A DNA stretch of 64,000 nucleotides from NCBI GenBank assembly GCA_965230515.1, contig OZ246007.1, forward strand, positions 2,852,001 to 2,916,000, in the 5' to 3' direction. This DNA comes from JAJFKB01 sp965230515. Lineage in GTDB: Bacteria; Pseudomonadota; Gammaproteobacteria; Pseudomonadales; IMCC2047. How positions within the stretch are numbered: the stretch's first letter is position 1; every line of letters starts with the position of its first letter. The notes below the pieces were generated by a model. The model saw only the letters and a list, made by a program, of their open reading frames with translations. It made no database searches and was not told where the DNA came from. The translations under genes and the position numbers were made by a program. Below are positions 24,756 through 33,785 of the stretch, in pieces.

Positions 24756-26516
24756 GTGCTAACAGAAGTGCAGCAACGATCAAACATAAACCAGGAGTTG
24801 GCTTCCCGGTTTGGTGCTGCACTATTGGCAGAACAGACGGGTTGCGATGGAATCTCTACTTTCTGGGTCACGCGCGACCAGATCCTGGCTTTTCTTAGCT
24901 ACCTGAAGTCAGAGATTACACAACCCTTTGCCATGCTTTATGACCTTGCCGGTATCGATGAGCGTGCACGCAGCCACCGCCAGGATCAACCAAAGAGTGA
25001 TTTCACGCTTGTCTATCACCTCACTTCTTACCAGCGAAATCAGGATGTGCGCGTTAAGGTACCCCTGTCACAGGACGACGCCTGGTTGCCCACCATCAGT
25101 AAACTTTGGGCTAACGCTAACTGGTATGAGCGTGAAGCCTGGGATATGTTCGGTATCGAGTTTAGGGGGCACCCCAATCTGAGCCGTATTCTTTGTCCGC
25201 CGACATGGGTGGGGCATGCCCTGCGCAAAGATCACCCGGCCCGTGCGACCGAGATGGAACCCTTTAGTCTTGATCAGGAAAAAACGGAACAGGAGCAGGA
25301 GGCGCTGCGCTTTCGGCCAGAAGAGTGGGGGATGCAACGGGCCAGCGAAGACAGCGAATATATGTTTTTGAATCTGGGTCCGAATCACCCCAGCGTGCAT
25401 GGCGTGTTCAGAATCGCTTTGCAGCTTGATGGTGAAGAGGTTGTCGATGCAGTACCCGATATCGGTTATCACCACCGGGCATCGGAAAAAATGGCAGAAC
25501 GTCAGTCCTGGCACACCTATGTGCCCTATACAGATCGGATTGATTACCTCGGTGGCGTGATGAATAACTTTCCCTACGTCATGGCGGTGGAGAAATTAGC
25601 CGGTATCGAAGTGCCTGAGCGAGTCAAAGTGATCCGGGTAATGATGGCCGAGCTGTATCGAATTGCCAGTCACCTGGTTTTCTATGGCACCTTCGCCCAG
25701 GACGTCGGGCAGCTATCCCCGATATTCTATATGTTTATCGATCGCGAAAAGCTGTTTGAAATTATAGAGGCGGTGACAGGCGCAAGGATGCATGGTGGAT
25801 GGTTTCGGGTTGGTGGAGTGGCTCAGGATCTGCCAAAAGGCTGGGAGCGAATGATCCGCGAGTTTCTGGATTACATGCCGGCGCGCCTGAAAGAGTACGA
25901 CAAAATGGTGATGGAGAACAGTATTCTTAAGCAGCGCACCCAGGGGATTGGAGATTACAGCACTCAAGAGGCGATAGAGTGGGGGGTGACCGGACCGGGA
26001 CTGAGAGCAACAGGGTTTGAGTGGGATTACCGAAAAAACCGGCCTTACTCCGGTTACGAAAATTTTGACTTTGAAGTGCCAACCGGGAATCGGGGCGATT
26101 GCTATGACCGCTGTGCGGTTCGTGTGGAAGAGATACGACAAAGTCTGCGTATTATCGAGCAGTGCCTGAACAATATGCCGGAAGGTCCTTATAAGGCCGA
26201 CCATTCCCTAACGACCCCTCCACTTAAAGAGCGTACCTTTAAAGATATTGAAACACTGATCCAGCACTTTGTGAATGTCAGCTGGGGGCCGGTTATTCCG
26301 GCGGGTGAAGCTTGCACCCCAGTGGAGGCGACCAAGGGGGTGAACAGCTACTACCTGATCAGCGACGGTGGCACCATGTCCTATCGGACTCGTATTCGAA
26401 CACCTTCATTTCCGCATTTGCAGATGATTCCGCTGATCAGTCGTGGTTTGTACGTGGCTGATTTGATAGCAATCATAGCCAGTATTGATTTTGTGATGGC
26501 AGACGTAGACCGATGA
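24756..26516 (+). CDS. nuoCD: NADH-quinone oxidoreductase fused subunit C/D
   Basis: A 586-residue fusion of the 30-kDa (NuoC, about residues 1-185) and 49-kDa (NuoD, from about 200) subunits. NuoC shows WYEREAWDMFGIEFRGHPNL. NuoD shows NLGPNHPSVHGVFR, the quinone-site YHHRASEKMAE, and the C-terminal IASIDFVMADVDR. The start is GTG at 24756 with GGGAG nine bases upstream. The fusion is the arrangement of gammaproteobacteria such as E. coli and Pseudomonas. The 107 bp to nuoE include a short GTGCAA/TTGCAC hairpin just after the stop. Confidence 0.97.
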   Translation: MLTEVQQRSNINQELASRFGAALLAEQTGCDGISTFWVTRDQILAFLSYLKSEITQPFAMLYDLAGIDERARSHRQDQPKSDFTLVYHLTSYQRNQDVRVKVPLSQDDAWLPTISKLWANANWYEREAWDMFGIEFRGHPNLSRILCPPTWVGHALRKDHPARATEMEPFSLDQEKTEQEQEALRFRPEEWGMQRASEDSEYMFLNLGPNHPSVHGVFRIALQLDGEEVVDAVPDIGYHHRASEKMAERQSWHTYVPYTDRIDYLGGVMNNFPYVMAVEKLAGIEVPERVKVIRVMMAELYRIASHLVFYGTFAQDVGQLSPIFYMFIDREKLFEIIEAVTGARMHGGWFRVGGVAQDLPKGWERMIREFLDYMPARLKEYDKMVMENSILKQRTQGIGDYSTQEAIEWGVTGPGLRATGFEWDYRKNRPYSGYENFDFEVPTGNRGDCYDRCAVRVEEIRQSLRIIEQCLNNMPEGPYKADHSLTTPPLKERTFKDIETLIQHFVNVSWGPVIPAGEACTPVEATKGVNSYYLISDGGTMSYRTRIRTPSFPHLQMIPLISRGLYVADLIAIIASIDFVMADVDR

Positions 26517-26623
26517 TGGAGTGCAAACTGCTTGTTGCACCCGACGACGGTGCGAAAAATTTATCACCGAACACAAAGAATGATTGCTGTTACATCGTAA
26601 GAAATTGAATTGACTGGAATAAA

Positions 26624-27100
26624 ATGAAAAAAATAGCAGCTCTCAGTCCCGATGAAATTGCCGAAATTGAGGCCGAGGCATCTCATTACGAGCAGAAGCA
26701 GGCGGCCTCCATAGAGGCGCTCAAGGTTGTGCAGAAGCATCGTGGCTGGGTATCAGATGAGAGTATCAAGGCGGTGGCGGAATTGTTGGAGATGTCACCT
26801 GCCGAGCTGGATGGTGTGGCGACATTTTACAATCTGATTTTCAGAAAACCGGTAGGAAAAAAAGTGATACTGCTATGCGATAGCGTCAGTTGCTGGATTA
26901 TGGGCTGCGACCATATCGCGGCGCAGCTTAAGGGCGCACTGAATATTGGTTTTGGAGAAACCACGGAAGACGGGGAGTATACGCTGCTGCCGGTAGCCTG
27001 TCAGGGTGCTTGCGATCGGGCACCGGTAATGTTGGTCAACGGAGAGCTGGAAACTCACCTGGATGAAACGAAAATCAAAGAAATTCTGGGAACCAAATAG
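26624..27100 (+). CDS. nuoE: NADH-quinone oxidoreductase subunit E
   Basis: A 158-residue thioredoxin-like [2Fe-2S] subunit (cluster N1a) of the NADH dehydrogenase module. The ligands are CDSVSC (C-x4-C) and CQGAC (C-x3-C), both intact. The N-terminal helical bundle contains HRGWVSDESIKAVAELLEMS and ATFYNLIFR. It forms the NADH-oxidising module with nuoF, which follows 24 bp later. Confidence 0.96.
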   Translation: MKKIAALSPDEIAEIEAEASHYEQKQAASIEALKVVQKHRGWVSDESIKAVAELLEMSPAELDGVATFYNLIFRKPVGKKVILLCDSVSCWIMGCDHIAAQLKGALNIGFGETTEDGEYTLLPVACQGACDRAPVMLVNGELETHLDETKIKEILGTK

Positions 27101-27124
27101 ATGAAATTAGCGGGTTGTTAATCA

Positions 27125-28414
27125 ATGGAAACACCCTTAACACAAAATATCGGAACCGATAAAACGCCACTCGATCTCAAGCAGTATCGGGCAAACGGCG
27201 GTTATCGGGCGGCTCACAAAGCGTTGCTGGAAATGGAGTCGGGCGACATCCTGCAACTGCTGCAGGATGCGGATCTAAGAGGACGCGGAGGTGCCGGATT
27301 TCCGACCGGAATGAAATGGAGTTTTGTGCCCGTATACAAAGACCGTGAAGAGCTGCAGCGCAGGCCCAAATATCTGGTGGTCAATGCAGACGAGATGGAA
27401 CCGGGAACCTTCAAGGATCGGTTACTGATGGAGGGCGACCCTCATCAATTAATCGAGGGCATTATCATCAGCGCATATACGCTTCAGGCGCAAACGGCCT
27501 ATATTTTTATCCGTGGCGAATACACCCGCAGTGCTGAGTTGTTAAACCGGGCGGTTGCCGAGTGCCGGGAACACGGCTTGTTGGGGCAGAATATTATGCA
27601 CAGCCGGTTTAATCTGGATATTCATGTGCATACCAGTGCGGGACGGTATATCTGCGGCGAGGAGACCGCGTTACTCAATTCACTGGAAGGAAAACGGGCC
27701 AATCCACGTGCCAAACCGCCGTTTCCCCAGGTCAGTGGATTATGGGGTCGTCCCACAGTGGTCAATAATGTCGAGACTATCTGTAATGTGCCTCATATCG
27801 TCAATAATGGTGCGGACTGGTACAAGGGGCTGAGCCTCACGGGTGATGCCGGTACCAAAATCTTTGGTGTCAGTGGTAGGGTGAAAAAGCCGGGTGCCTG
27901 GGAGTTACCGCTGGGTACTCCGGTACGGGAGATTATTGATAAGTATGCTGGAGGAATGCAGGACGGTTTTAAACTGCGTGGCTTCTTGCCAGGAGGTGGT
28001 TCAACCAATTTTCTGACCGAGGAGCATCTGGATCTGCATATGGACTATACCTCCATCGGAAAAGCCGGAAGTCGTCTGGGTACGGGCACCATGATTATTA
28101 TGGATGACAAGACCTGCCCGGTTGGAATGGTTTTGAATCTGGAGCATTTCTTTGCGCAGGAATCCTGCGGCTGGTGTACGCCTTGTCGTGATGGTTTGCC
28201 CTGGGTGGAGCATATTCTGTCCGAGTTTGAGCAGGGAAGAGGCGAACTGGAAGATATGGAAACACTGAACCGGCATACCCATCTTTTGGGGCCGGGAAAT
28301 ACATTTTGTGCACTGGCTCCAGGCGCTATGGGCCCTCTGGAAAGTGCGTTGCGGTATTTTAGAGAGGATTTTGAAGCACATATCCATGCAAAAAGCTGCC
28401 CCTGGGGCCGATGA
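27125..28414 (+). CDS. nuoF: NADH-quinone oxidoreductase subunit F
   Basis: A 429-residue subunit that binds FMN and NADH and carries [4Fe-4S] cluster N3. The nucleotide loop RGRGGAGFPTGMKW, the motif ICGEETALLNSLEG, and the cluster ligands CGWCTPCRDGLPW with a later Cys in FCALAPGA are all present. There is no strong ribosome site before the ATG at 27125, so translation may couple to nuoE. Confidence 0.97.
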   Translation: METPLTQNIGTDKTPLDLKQYRANGGYRAAHKALLEMESGDILQLLQDADLRGRGGAGFPTGMKWSFVPVYKDREELQRRPKYLVVNADEMEPGTFKDRLLMEGDPHQLIEGIIISAYTLQAQTAYIFIRGEYTRSAELLNRAVAECREHGLLGQNIMHSRFNLDIHVHTSAGRYICGEETALLNSLEGKRANPRAKPPFPQVSGLWGRPTVVNNVETICNVPHIVNNGADWYKGLSLTGDAGTKIFGVSGRVKKPGAWELPLGTPVREIIDKYAGGMQDGFKLRGFLPGGGSTNFLTEEHLDLHMDYTSIGKAGSRLGTGTMIIMDDKTCPVGMVLNLEHFFAQESCGWCTPCRDGLPWVEHILSEFEQGRGELEDMETLNRHTHLLGPGNTFCALAPGAMGPLESALRYFREDFEAHIHAKSCPWGR

Positions 28415-28497
28415 GCGCGTGTTTTTGGAGAGGGGCGTGTCAGCATGGCGAAGGTGTTTAAAAAAGATAAAACGGATGATGAATAGCGGGTTAACCT

Positions 28498-31311
28498 ATG
28501 GTCAGCATTGAGATAGACAATCGCATTTATCAGGTCCCAGAGGGGGGGAACCTGCTGCAGGTGTGCCTTTCACTCGGCTTGGACTTACCCTATTTCTGCT
28601 GGCATCCGGCGATGGGTTCAGTCGGGGCATGCCGACAATGCGCCGTTATCCAATACAATGATCGTCACGATGAGGTGGAGGGTGACCAGCGTGATGAGCA
28701 CGGGCGACTGGTGATGTCCTGCATGACACCGGTCAGTGAAGGAATGCGAATTTCGATCGATGCTGACAACGCCAAAGCATTTCGTGCAGATATTATTGAA
28801 TTGTTGATGACCAATCACCCGCACGACTGTCCGGTGTGCGAGGAGGGCGGTGAGTGTCACCTTCAGGATATGACGGAGATGAGTGGTCATACCCAGCGTA
28901 AATATCGAGGTAAAAAACGTACTCACCGTAACCAGTACCTGGGGCCATTCATTAACCATGAAATGAATCGCTGTATTGCCTGTTACCGTTGTGTTCGTTA
29001 CTACCAGGACTACGCAGGCGGGCATGACCTTCAAGCCATGGCGGCGCATAATCATGTTTATTTCGGACGCCATGAAGATGGTGTGCTGGAGAATGAGTTT
29101 AGCGGTAATCTGGTAGAGGTCTGCCCAACCGGTGTCTTTACTGACCGTACACTCAGTCAGCATTACACCCGTAAGTGGGATCTGCAGACTGCGCCATCCA
29201 TTTGCGTGCATTGCGCGCAGGGGTGCAATACCAGCCCCGGTGAGCGTTACGGCACGCTGCGCCGTGTAGTGAACCGCTATAACGGTGAAGTGAATGGTTA
29301 CTTCCTTTGTGATCGCGGACGGTTCGGTTACGGATTTGTAAATCGGGATGATCGTGTTACAGCTGCTGAGCTTCGAAAAAAAGTGGATGCTGATGTGGTT
29401 CGTGAGAGGCTGTCCAGACAGGAAACCCGCGATGCGTTAGTTGATGCCTTGGCATCGGATAAACGGTTGCTGGGTATCGGTTCTTCCAGAGCCTCACTGG
29501 AGGCAAACTTTGCATTGCGTGAGCTGGTTGGGGAACAGAATTTCTACTCGGGACTCAACAGGAAGCAACAAAAATTGCAGCAGGCCATCATTGAAATAGT
29601 GCAGTCCTGCCCGGTCGCAGTACCTGAGTTGAAAGCGGTTGAAGAGGCAGATGCTGTATTTGTGTTAGGTGAAGATGTGATGAACACTTCGCCCAGGTTG
29701 GCGTTGAGTTTGAGACAAACCGCCCATAATGCAGGCAGGAAAGTGGCCGATGCACTAAGAATTCCGCATTGGCAGGATGCGTCGGTACGTGAAGCTTTGC
29801 AAGCGGACAAAACGCCCATCTACATTGCCAGCATGATGAACACCCGCATTGATGACATTGCCAAAGCCACTTTTCAGGATACTCCTCAGGAGATAGCGCA
29901 GTTGGGGTTTGCTGTTGCCGCCGCCATCGATTCTTCCGCACCAATGCCTGAGCAGTTAACCGAGCGGCAGCAGCAGCTGGCGCAGGAGATCGCATCGGTG
30001 TTAAAACAGGCAGATAATCCTGTGATTGTGTCTGGTACCGGTTGTCAAAGCCGGGCCGTAATTACTGCTGCGGCCAATGTGGCACAGGCTTTGGCAGCGC
30101 AGTCCGCGAAACCTGCTCAGCTCTATTATTGCTTGCCTGAATGCAACAGTATGGGGTTGGGATTACTGTCTGCTATGCACGGGGATGACAGCCTGGAGCA
30201 GGTTATCGAGCAGCTTGAATCGGATCAGGTCGATACCCTGGTGGTACTGGAAAATGATCTTTGCCGCCGGGTTAATGCGGATCAGGCGGAACGGATTTTT
30301 CAATCCGGAAAACAGCTGCTGGTAATAGATCAGGTTAAAAATGAAACGGCCCGACAGGCTGATTTATTGCTTCCTGCCGCCAGTTTTGCGGAAACCGAGG
30401 GAACATTGGTCAGTAGTGCGGGCAGGGCACAGCGGTCCTTTGCGGTTTTTCAGCCAAAAGAGGATATTAGAGGCAGTTGGGAGTGGCTGTCGGATATGAT
30501 CGCGCTGCGAAATGGCGATCAGCAGCCGCGCTGGCAGCATTTGGATGAGGTCACCGAAAGCTGTGCTCAAAAAGTGGCTTCACTTGAGCAAATTGTTGAT
30601 GCTGCTCCGACAGCTGAATACCGTATAGAGGGCATGAAAATCGGCCGGCAGCCACACCGTTACAGTGGCCGCACCGCGATGCTGGCGGATCAGTGTGTTT
30701 CAGAGCCGAAGCAACCGGTGGATGAAGATTCAGCCCTGGGTTTTACCATGGAAGGCTATCCGGGTGAAAAACCTCCATCGGTCACCCCCTACTACTGGTC
30801 ACCAGGCTGGAACTCCAATCAGTCGGTTCATAAATTCCAGCAGGAAATGAATGGTCCTTTAAAAGGAGGGGATCCGGGTGTGTCCCTGTTCGGGCGTAAC
30901 GAGGCCGCAAAAACTTGCTGGTTTGCTGCTGAGATGGATCAACCGGAGGGCCAGGGAGATTGGTTGTTATTGCCGGTCTACCAAATCTTTGGAAGCGAGG
31001 AGCTTAGTGCCCTGTCGGAGCCGATTGCTGAGCGGGCACCGGTGCCAACCGTTACTTTGGCACCGGATAGTGCTAGAGCGCTGGGTGTAGAGCAGGGCGA
31101 CGGGTTAAAACTGCAGTCAGGCAAGAACACAGTCAGTCTTGAGGTTTGCATCAGCGAGGAGTGCCCGGGCGGTGCGCTACTTGTTGTAGAGGGTTTTGCA
31201 AAAACAGCGGGCTTGCCTTTCCACAGTCGGGTTAATGCGGAGAAAGATGGCACCTGGCAACCGCGGCCCGAGGCGAGTGTATTTCTTTCTGACAAAGGAG
31301 TGCAGGCGTGA
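28498..31311 (+). CDS. nuoG: NADH-quinone oxidoreductase subunit G
   Basis: A 937-residue iron-sulfur subunit, slightly longer than the about 908 of E. coli. An N-terminal [2Fe-2S] domain (YFCWHPAMGSVGACRQC), a His/Cys cluster (HPHDCPVCEEGGECHLQD) and CIACYRCVRYYQ are present. The C-x2-C-x3-C stretch CVHCAQGC with a later Cys in FLCDRGRFGYG indicates that the extra cluster N7 is kept. The C-terminal two thirds is a molybdopterin-oxidoreductase-like domain without metal cofactor. It overlaps nuoH by 4 bp. Confidence 0.96.
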   Translation: MVSIEIDNRIYQVPEGGNLLQVCLSLGLDLPYFCWHPAMGSVGACRQCAVIQYNDRHDEVEGDQRDEHGRLVMSCMTPVSEGMRISIDADNAKAFRADIIELLMTNHPHDCPVCEEGGECHLQDMTEMSGHTQRKYRGKKRTHRNQYLGPFINHEMNRCIACYRCVRYYQDYAGGHDLQAMAAHNHVYFGRHEDGVLENEFSGNLVEVCPTGVFTDRTLSQHYTRKWDLQTAPSICVHCAQGCNTSPGERYGTLRRVVNRYNGEVNGYFLCDRGRFGYGFVNRDDRVTAAELRKKVDADVVRERLSRQETRDALVDALASDKRLLGIGSSRASLEANFALRELVGEQNFYSGLNRKQQKLQQAIIEIVQSCPVAVPELKAVEEADAVFVLGEDVMNTSPRLALSLRQTAHNAGRKVADALRIPHWQDASVREALQADKTPIYIASMMNTRIDDIAKATFQDTPQEIAQLGFAVAAAIDSSAPMPEQLTERQQQLAQEIASVLKQADNPVIVSGTGCQSRAVITAAANVAQALAAQSAKPAQLYYCLPECNSMGLGLLSAMHGDDSLEQVIEQLESDQVDTLVVLENDLCRRVNADQAERIFQSGKQLLVIDQVKNETARQADLLLPAASFAETEGTLVSSAGRAQRSFAVFQPKEDIRGSWEWLSDMIALRNGDQQPRWQHLDEVTESCAQKVASLEQIVDAAPTAEYRIEGMKIGRQPHRYSGRTAMLADQCVSEPKQPVDEDSALGFTMEGYPGEKPPSVTPYYWSPGWNSNQSVHKFQQEMNGPLKGGDPGVSLFGRNEAAKTCWFAAEMDQPEGQGDWLLLPVYQIFGSEELSALSEPIAERAPVPTVTLAPDSARALGVEQGDGLKLQSGKNTVSLEVCISEECPGGALLVVEGFAKTAGLPFHSRVNAEKDGTWQPRPEASVFLSDKGVQA

Positions 31312-32267
31312 GTCTTTATGGTCAGGTTGGCTCGGTTGCCAGCATCGTCGGCATTCTGCTGGCAGCTGTTTTGACAGCATCCATGCTGACCTGGCTGGAG
31401 CGCCGTCTGCTGGGAATCTGGCAGGACAGGTACGGCCCCAACCGTGTCGGACCGTTCGGTCTGCTGCAGGTTGTGGCGGATATGATCAAGATCTTTACCA
31501 AGCAGGATTGGGTGCCGCCGTTTGCGGATAAGCCGGTCTTTATCATTGCACCGGCGATCGTCATGGTGTGCATGCTGATGGCATTTGCGGTCATTCCCGT
31601 TGCACCCGGGATTGGGGTTGCGGATCCGCATGTGGGTTTGCTATTTTTCCTGGCCATGACCGCTCTGGCCGCTTATAGCGTGCTGCTAGGGGGTTATGCA
31701 TCAAACAGCAAATATGCGCTGTTGGGAGCGCTACGGTCAGCTGCGCAAATGGTCAGTTATGAAGTCTTTATGGGAATCGCGTTGATGGGCGTAGTGCTCA
31801 TGGCCGGTTCTTTCAATCTGAGAGAGATCGTGCAGGCACAGGCGGGTGGATGGTACATCATTCCGCAACTGATTGGTTTCTTAGTCTTTATGATTGCCGG
31901 TATTGCAGAGAGTCACCGGTTACCGTTTGATCTTCCGGAAGCCGAACATGAAATAGTTGCCGGGTTCCATACTGAGTATTCCAGTATGAAGTTTGGTATG
32001 TTTTTTATCGGAGAATATCTGGGCGTTGCGCTGATTTCCGCGATGATAGTGACGCTCTATTTTGGTGGTTGGCTGGGTCCGGTGCTGCCGCCTCTGGTTT
32101 GGTTCTGCCTGAAAACTTTCGTCTTTATCTGTTTCTTTATTCTGCTGCGTGCGGCGATACCTCGTCCTCGCTATGACCAGCTAATGAGTTTTGGCTGGAA
32201 GATCATGTTGCCGGTTGCCCTGATTAATCTGCTAATTACCGGGGGGGTAGTGCTATGGCTCGAATAG
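31308..32267 (+). CDS. nuoH: NADH-quinone oxidoreductase subunit H
   Basis: A 319-residue membrane subunit (about eight helices) forming most of the quinone chamber and the link to the proton pumps. The motifs ERRLLGIWQDRYGPNRVGPF and LPEAEHEIVAGFHTEYSSM are diagnostic. The GTG start at 31308 overlaps the nuoG stop, indicating translational coupling. The following 79 bp before nuoI hold no other gene. Confidence 0.97.
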   Translation: MSLYGQVGSVASIVGILLAAVLTASMLTWLERRLLGIWQDRYGPNRVGPFGLLQVVADMIKIFTKQDWVPPFADKPVFIIAPAIVMVCMLMAFAVIPVAPGIGVADPHVGLLFFLAMTALAAYSVLLGGYASNSKYALLGALRSAAQMVSYEVFMGIALMGVVLMAGSFNLREIVQAQAGGWYIIPQLIGFLVFMIAGIAESHRLPFDLPEAEHEIVAGFHTEYSSMKFGMFFIGEYLGVALISAMIVTLYFGGWLGPVLPPLVWFCLKTFVFICFFILLRAAIPRPRYDQLMSFGWKIMLPVALINLLITGGVVLWLE

Positions 32268-32346
32268 CATTGGCGGCGTCGACGGTTTATTTGGCTCAGT
32301 TCGGGTCCACTCGGGATATATTGGCAAAAGCACCGGGAGGGCAATC

Positions 32347-32871
32347 TTGAAAGCGCTATTCAGCCAATTTAAAACACTATGGCTGGTGCTCAAGCACACC
32401 TTTACCCGCCTTGACACCGTGCAGTACCCGGATGAGATGCCGCCCCTTTACCCGCGTTATCGGGGCCGAATTGTACTTACCCGAGACCCGGATGGGGAGG
32501 AGCGCTGTGTAGCCTGTAATCTTTGTGCGGTGGCCTGTCCGGTTGATTGTATTGCACTGCAAAAAGCGGAGGATGAAAACGGGCGTTGGTATCCGGAGTT
32601 TTTCAGGATCAATTTTTCACGTTGTATTATGTGCGGCCTGTGTGAAGAAGCCTGCCCCACGACCGCGATCCAACTCACTCCGGACTTCGAGATGTGTGAA
32701 TACGACCGGCAGAATATGGTGTATGAAAAGGAGCATCTGCTGATTGACGGGCCGGGCAAATATCATGACTACAATTTCTATCGGGTGGCTGGTAAAGCAG
32801 TTGGTGGAAAGGATAAAGGCGAAGCTGAAAATGAAGCAGAACCGATCGATGTGAAGAGTTTAATTCCATGA
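32347..32871 (+). CDS. nuoI: NADH-quinone oxidoreductase subunit I
   Basis: A 174-residue ferredoxin-like subunit with clusters N6a and N6b, seen as CVACNLCAVACPVDC and CIMCGLCEEACPTTA. The start is TTG at 32347, preceded six bases earlier by a strong GGGAGG ribosome site, which decides this unusual start. The C-terminal tail is acidic and overlaps nuoJ by 4 bp. Confidence 0.96.
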   Translation: MKALFSQFKTLWLVLKHTFTRLDTVQYPDEMPPLYPRYRGRIVLTRDPDGEERCVACNLCAVACPVDCIALQKAEDENGRWYPEFFRINFSRCIMCGLCEEACPTTAIQLTPDFEMCEYDRQNMVYEKEHLLIDGPGKYHDYNFYRVAGKAVGGKDKGEAENEAEPIDVKSLIP

Positions 32872-33404
32872 GCATAGAACTGATTTTATTTTATACCGCA
32901 TCAGCCGCGGCACTTTACGCAACGGTTATGACCATTACCCGTTTGAACGCGGCGCATGCCCTGTTATACCTGATAGCCTCATTGCTCGCGGTTGCGGTGC
33001 TGTTTTATCTGATGGGGGCTCCCTTTGCGGCCGGACTGGAAGTGATTATCTACGCCGGTGCCATCATGGTGTTGTTTGTGTTTGTAATCATGATGCTGAA
33101 TATGGGGAATGCCACCGTCGAGCAGGAACGACAATGGTTGAACTACGGTATCTGGATCGGCCCCAGCGTTATCTGTCTGATACTGCTGGCCGAAGTGCTG
33201 ACCCTGCTGGTGCATGACCAGCGTTTGTCGGGGGCACTAATTGTGACACCCAAGGATGTCGGCAGTTTGTTATTTGGCCCCTATCTGCTCGCGGTCGAGT
33301 TAGCCTCTATGTTGCTGCTTTCCGGGTTAGTAGGTGCTTACCACCTGGCCCGACCGCTCAATGAGAGAGGCGATGATTCGGCTCGGGAGGTGACGGAAGA
33401 ATGA
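32868..33404 (+). CDS. nuoJ: NADH-quinone oxidoreductase subunit J
   Basis: A 178-residue membrane subunit with five helices. The segment LEVIIYAGAIMVLFVFVIMM contains the family's pi-bulge helix, important in coupling. It overlaps nuoI and nuoK by 4 bp each (ATGA junctions), which points to strict co-translation. Confidence 0.96.
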   Translation: MSIELILFYTASAAALYATVMTITRLNAAHALLYLIASLLAVAVLFYLMGAPFAAGLEVIIYAGAIMVLFVFVIMMLNMGNATVEQERQWLNYGIWIGPSVICLILLAEVLTLLVHDQRLSGALIVTPKDVGSLLFGPYLLAVELASMLLLSGLVGAYHLARPLNERGDDSAREVTEE

Positions 33405-33709
33405 TCAGTATTCCGGTTGAATATGGTCTGTTACTGGCGACGATTTTGTTTTGTCTGGGGCTGCTTGGTGTGCTGGTGCGGCGAAATATTATTTTTGTGC
33501 TGATGTCGATGGAGATTATGTTTAATGCTGTGGGCTTGGCGTTTGTTACAGCAGGTTCGCGCTGGCAGCAGGCTGATGGGCAGGTGATGTTTATGCTGGT
33601 CCTGACATTGGCCGCTGCTGAAGTCGCGGTGGGCCTGGCGCTGGTATTGCAACTGCATAAGAAATTTAAAACTGTGGATATCGATGTTGTTAGTGATATG
33701 AAAGGGTGA
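33401..33709 (+). CDS. nuoK: NADH-quinone oxidoreductase subunit K
   Basis: A 102-residue three-helix membrane subunit with the conserved Glu pair in MSMEIMFNAVGLAF and in AAAEVAVGLALVL. Size and order are standard. A 76-bp gap follows, with a loose GGGGC...GCCCC hairpin but no gene. Confidence 0.96.
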   Translation: MISIPVEYGLLLATILFCLGLLGVLVRRNIIFVLMSMEIMFNAVGLAFVTAGSRWQQADGQVMFMLVLTLAAAEVAVGLALVLQLHKKFKTVDIDVVSDMKG

Positions 33710-33785
33710 TAGGGCATTAATGGGGCCAGGGTTTGATACGGCACCGCCCCGCAAATTAAAAAATTGAGAAAATAATAAACGAACA

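Noticed and set aside
30978..31631. 217-codon minus-strand frame over the nuoG/nuoH junction
   Set aside because: It is antisense to two certain complex I genes and has no recognisable domain.
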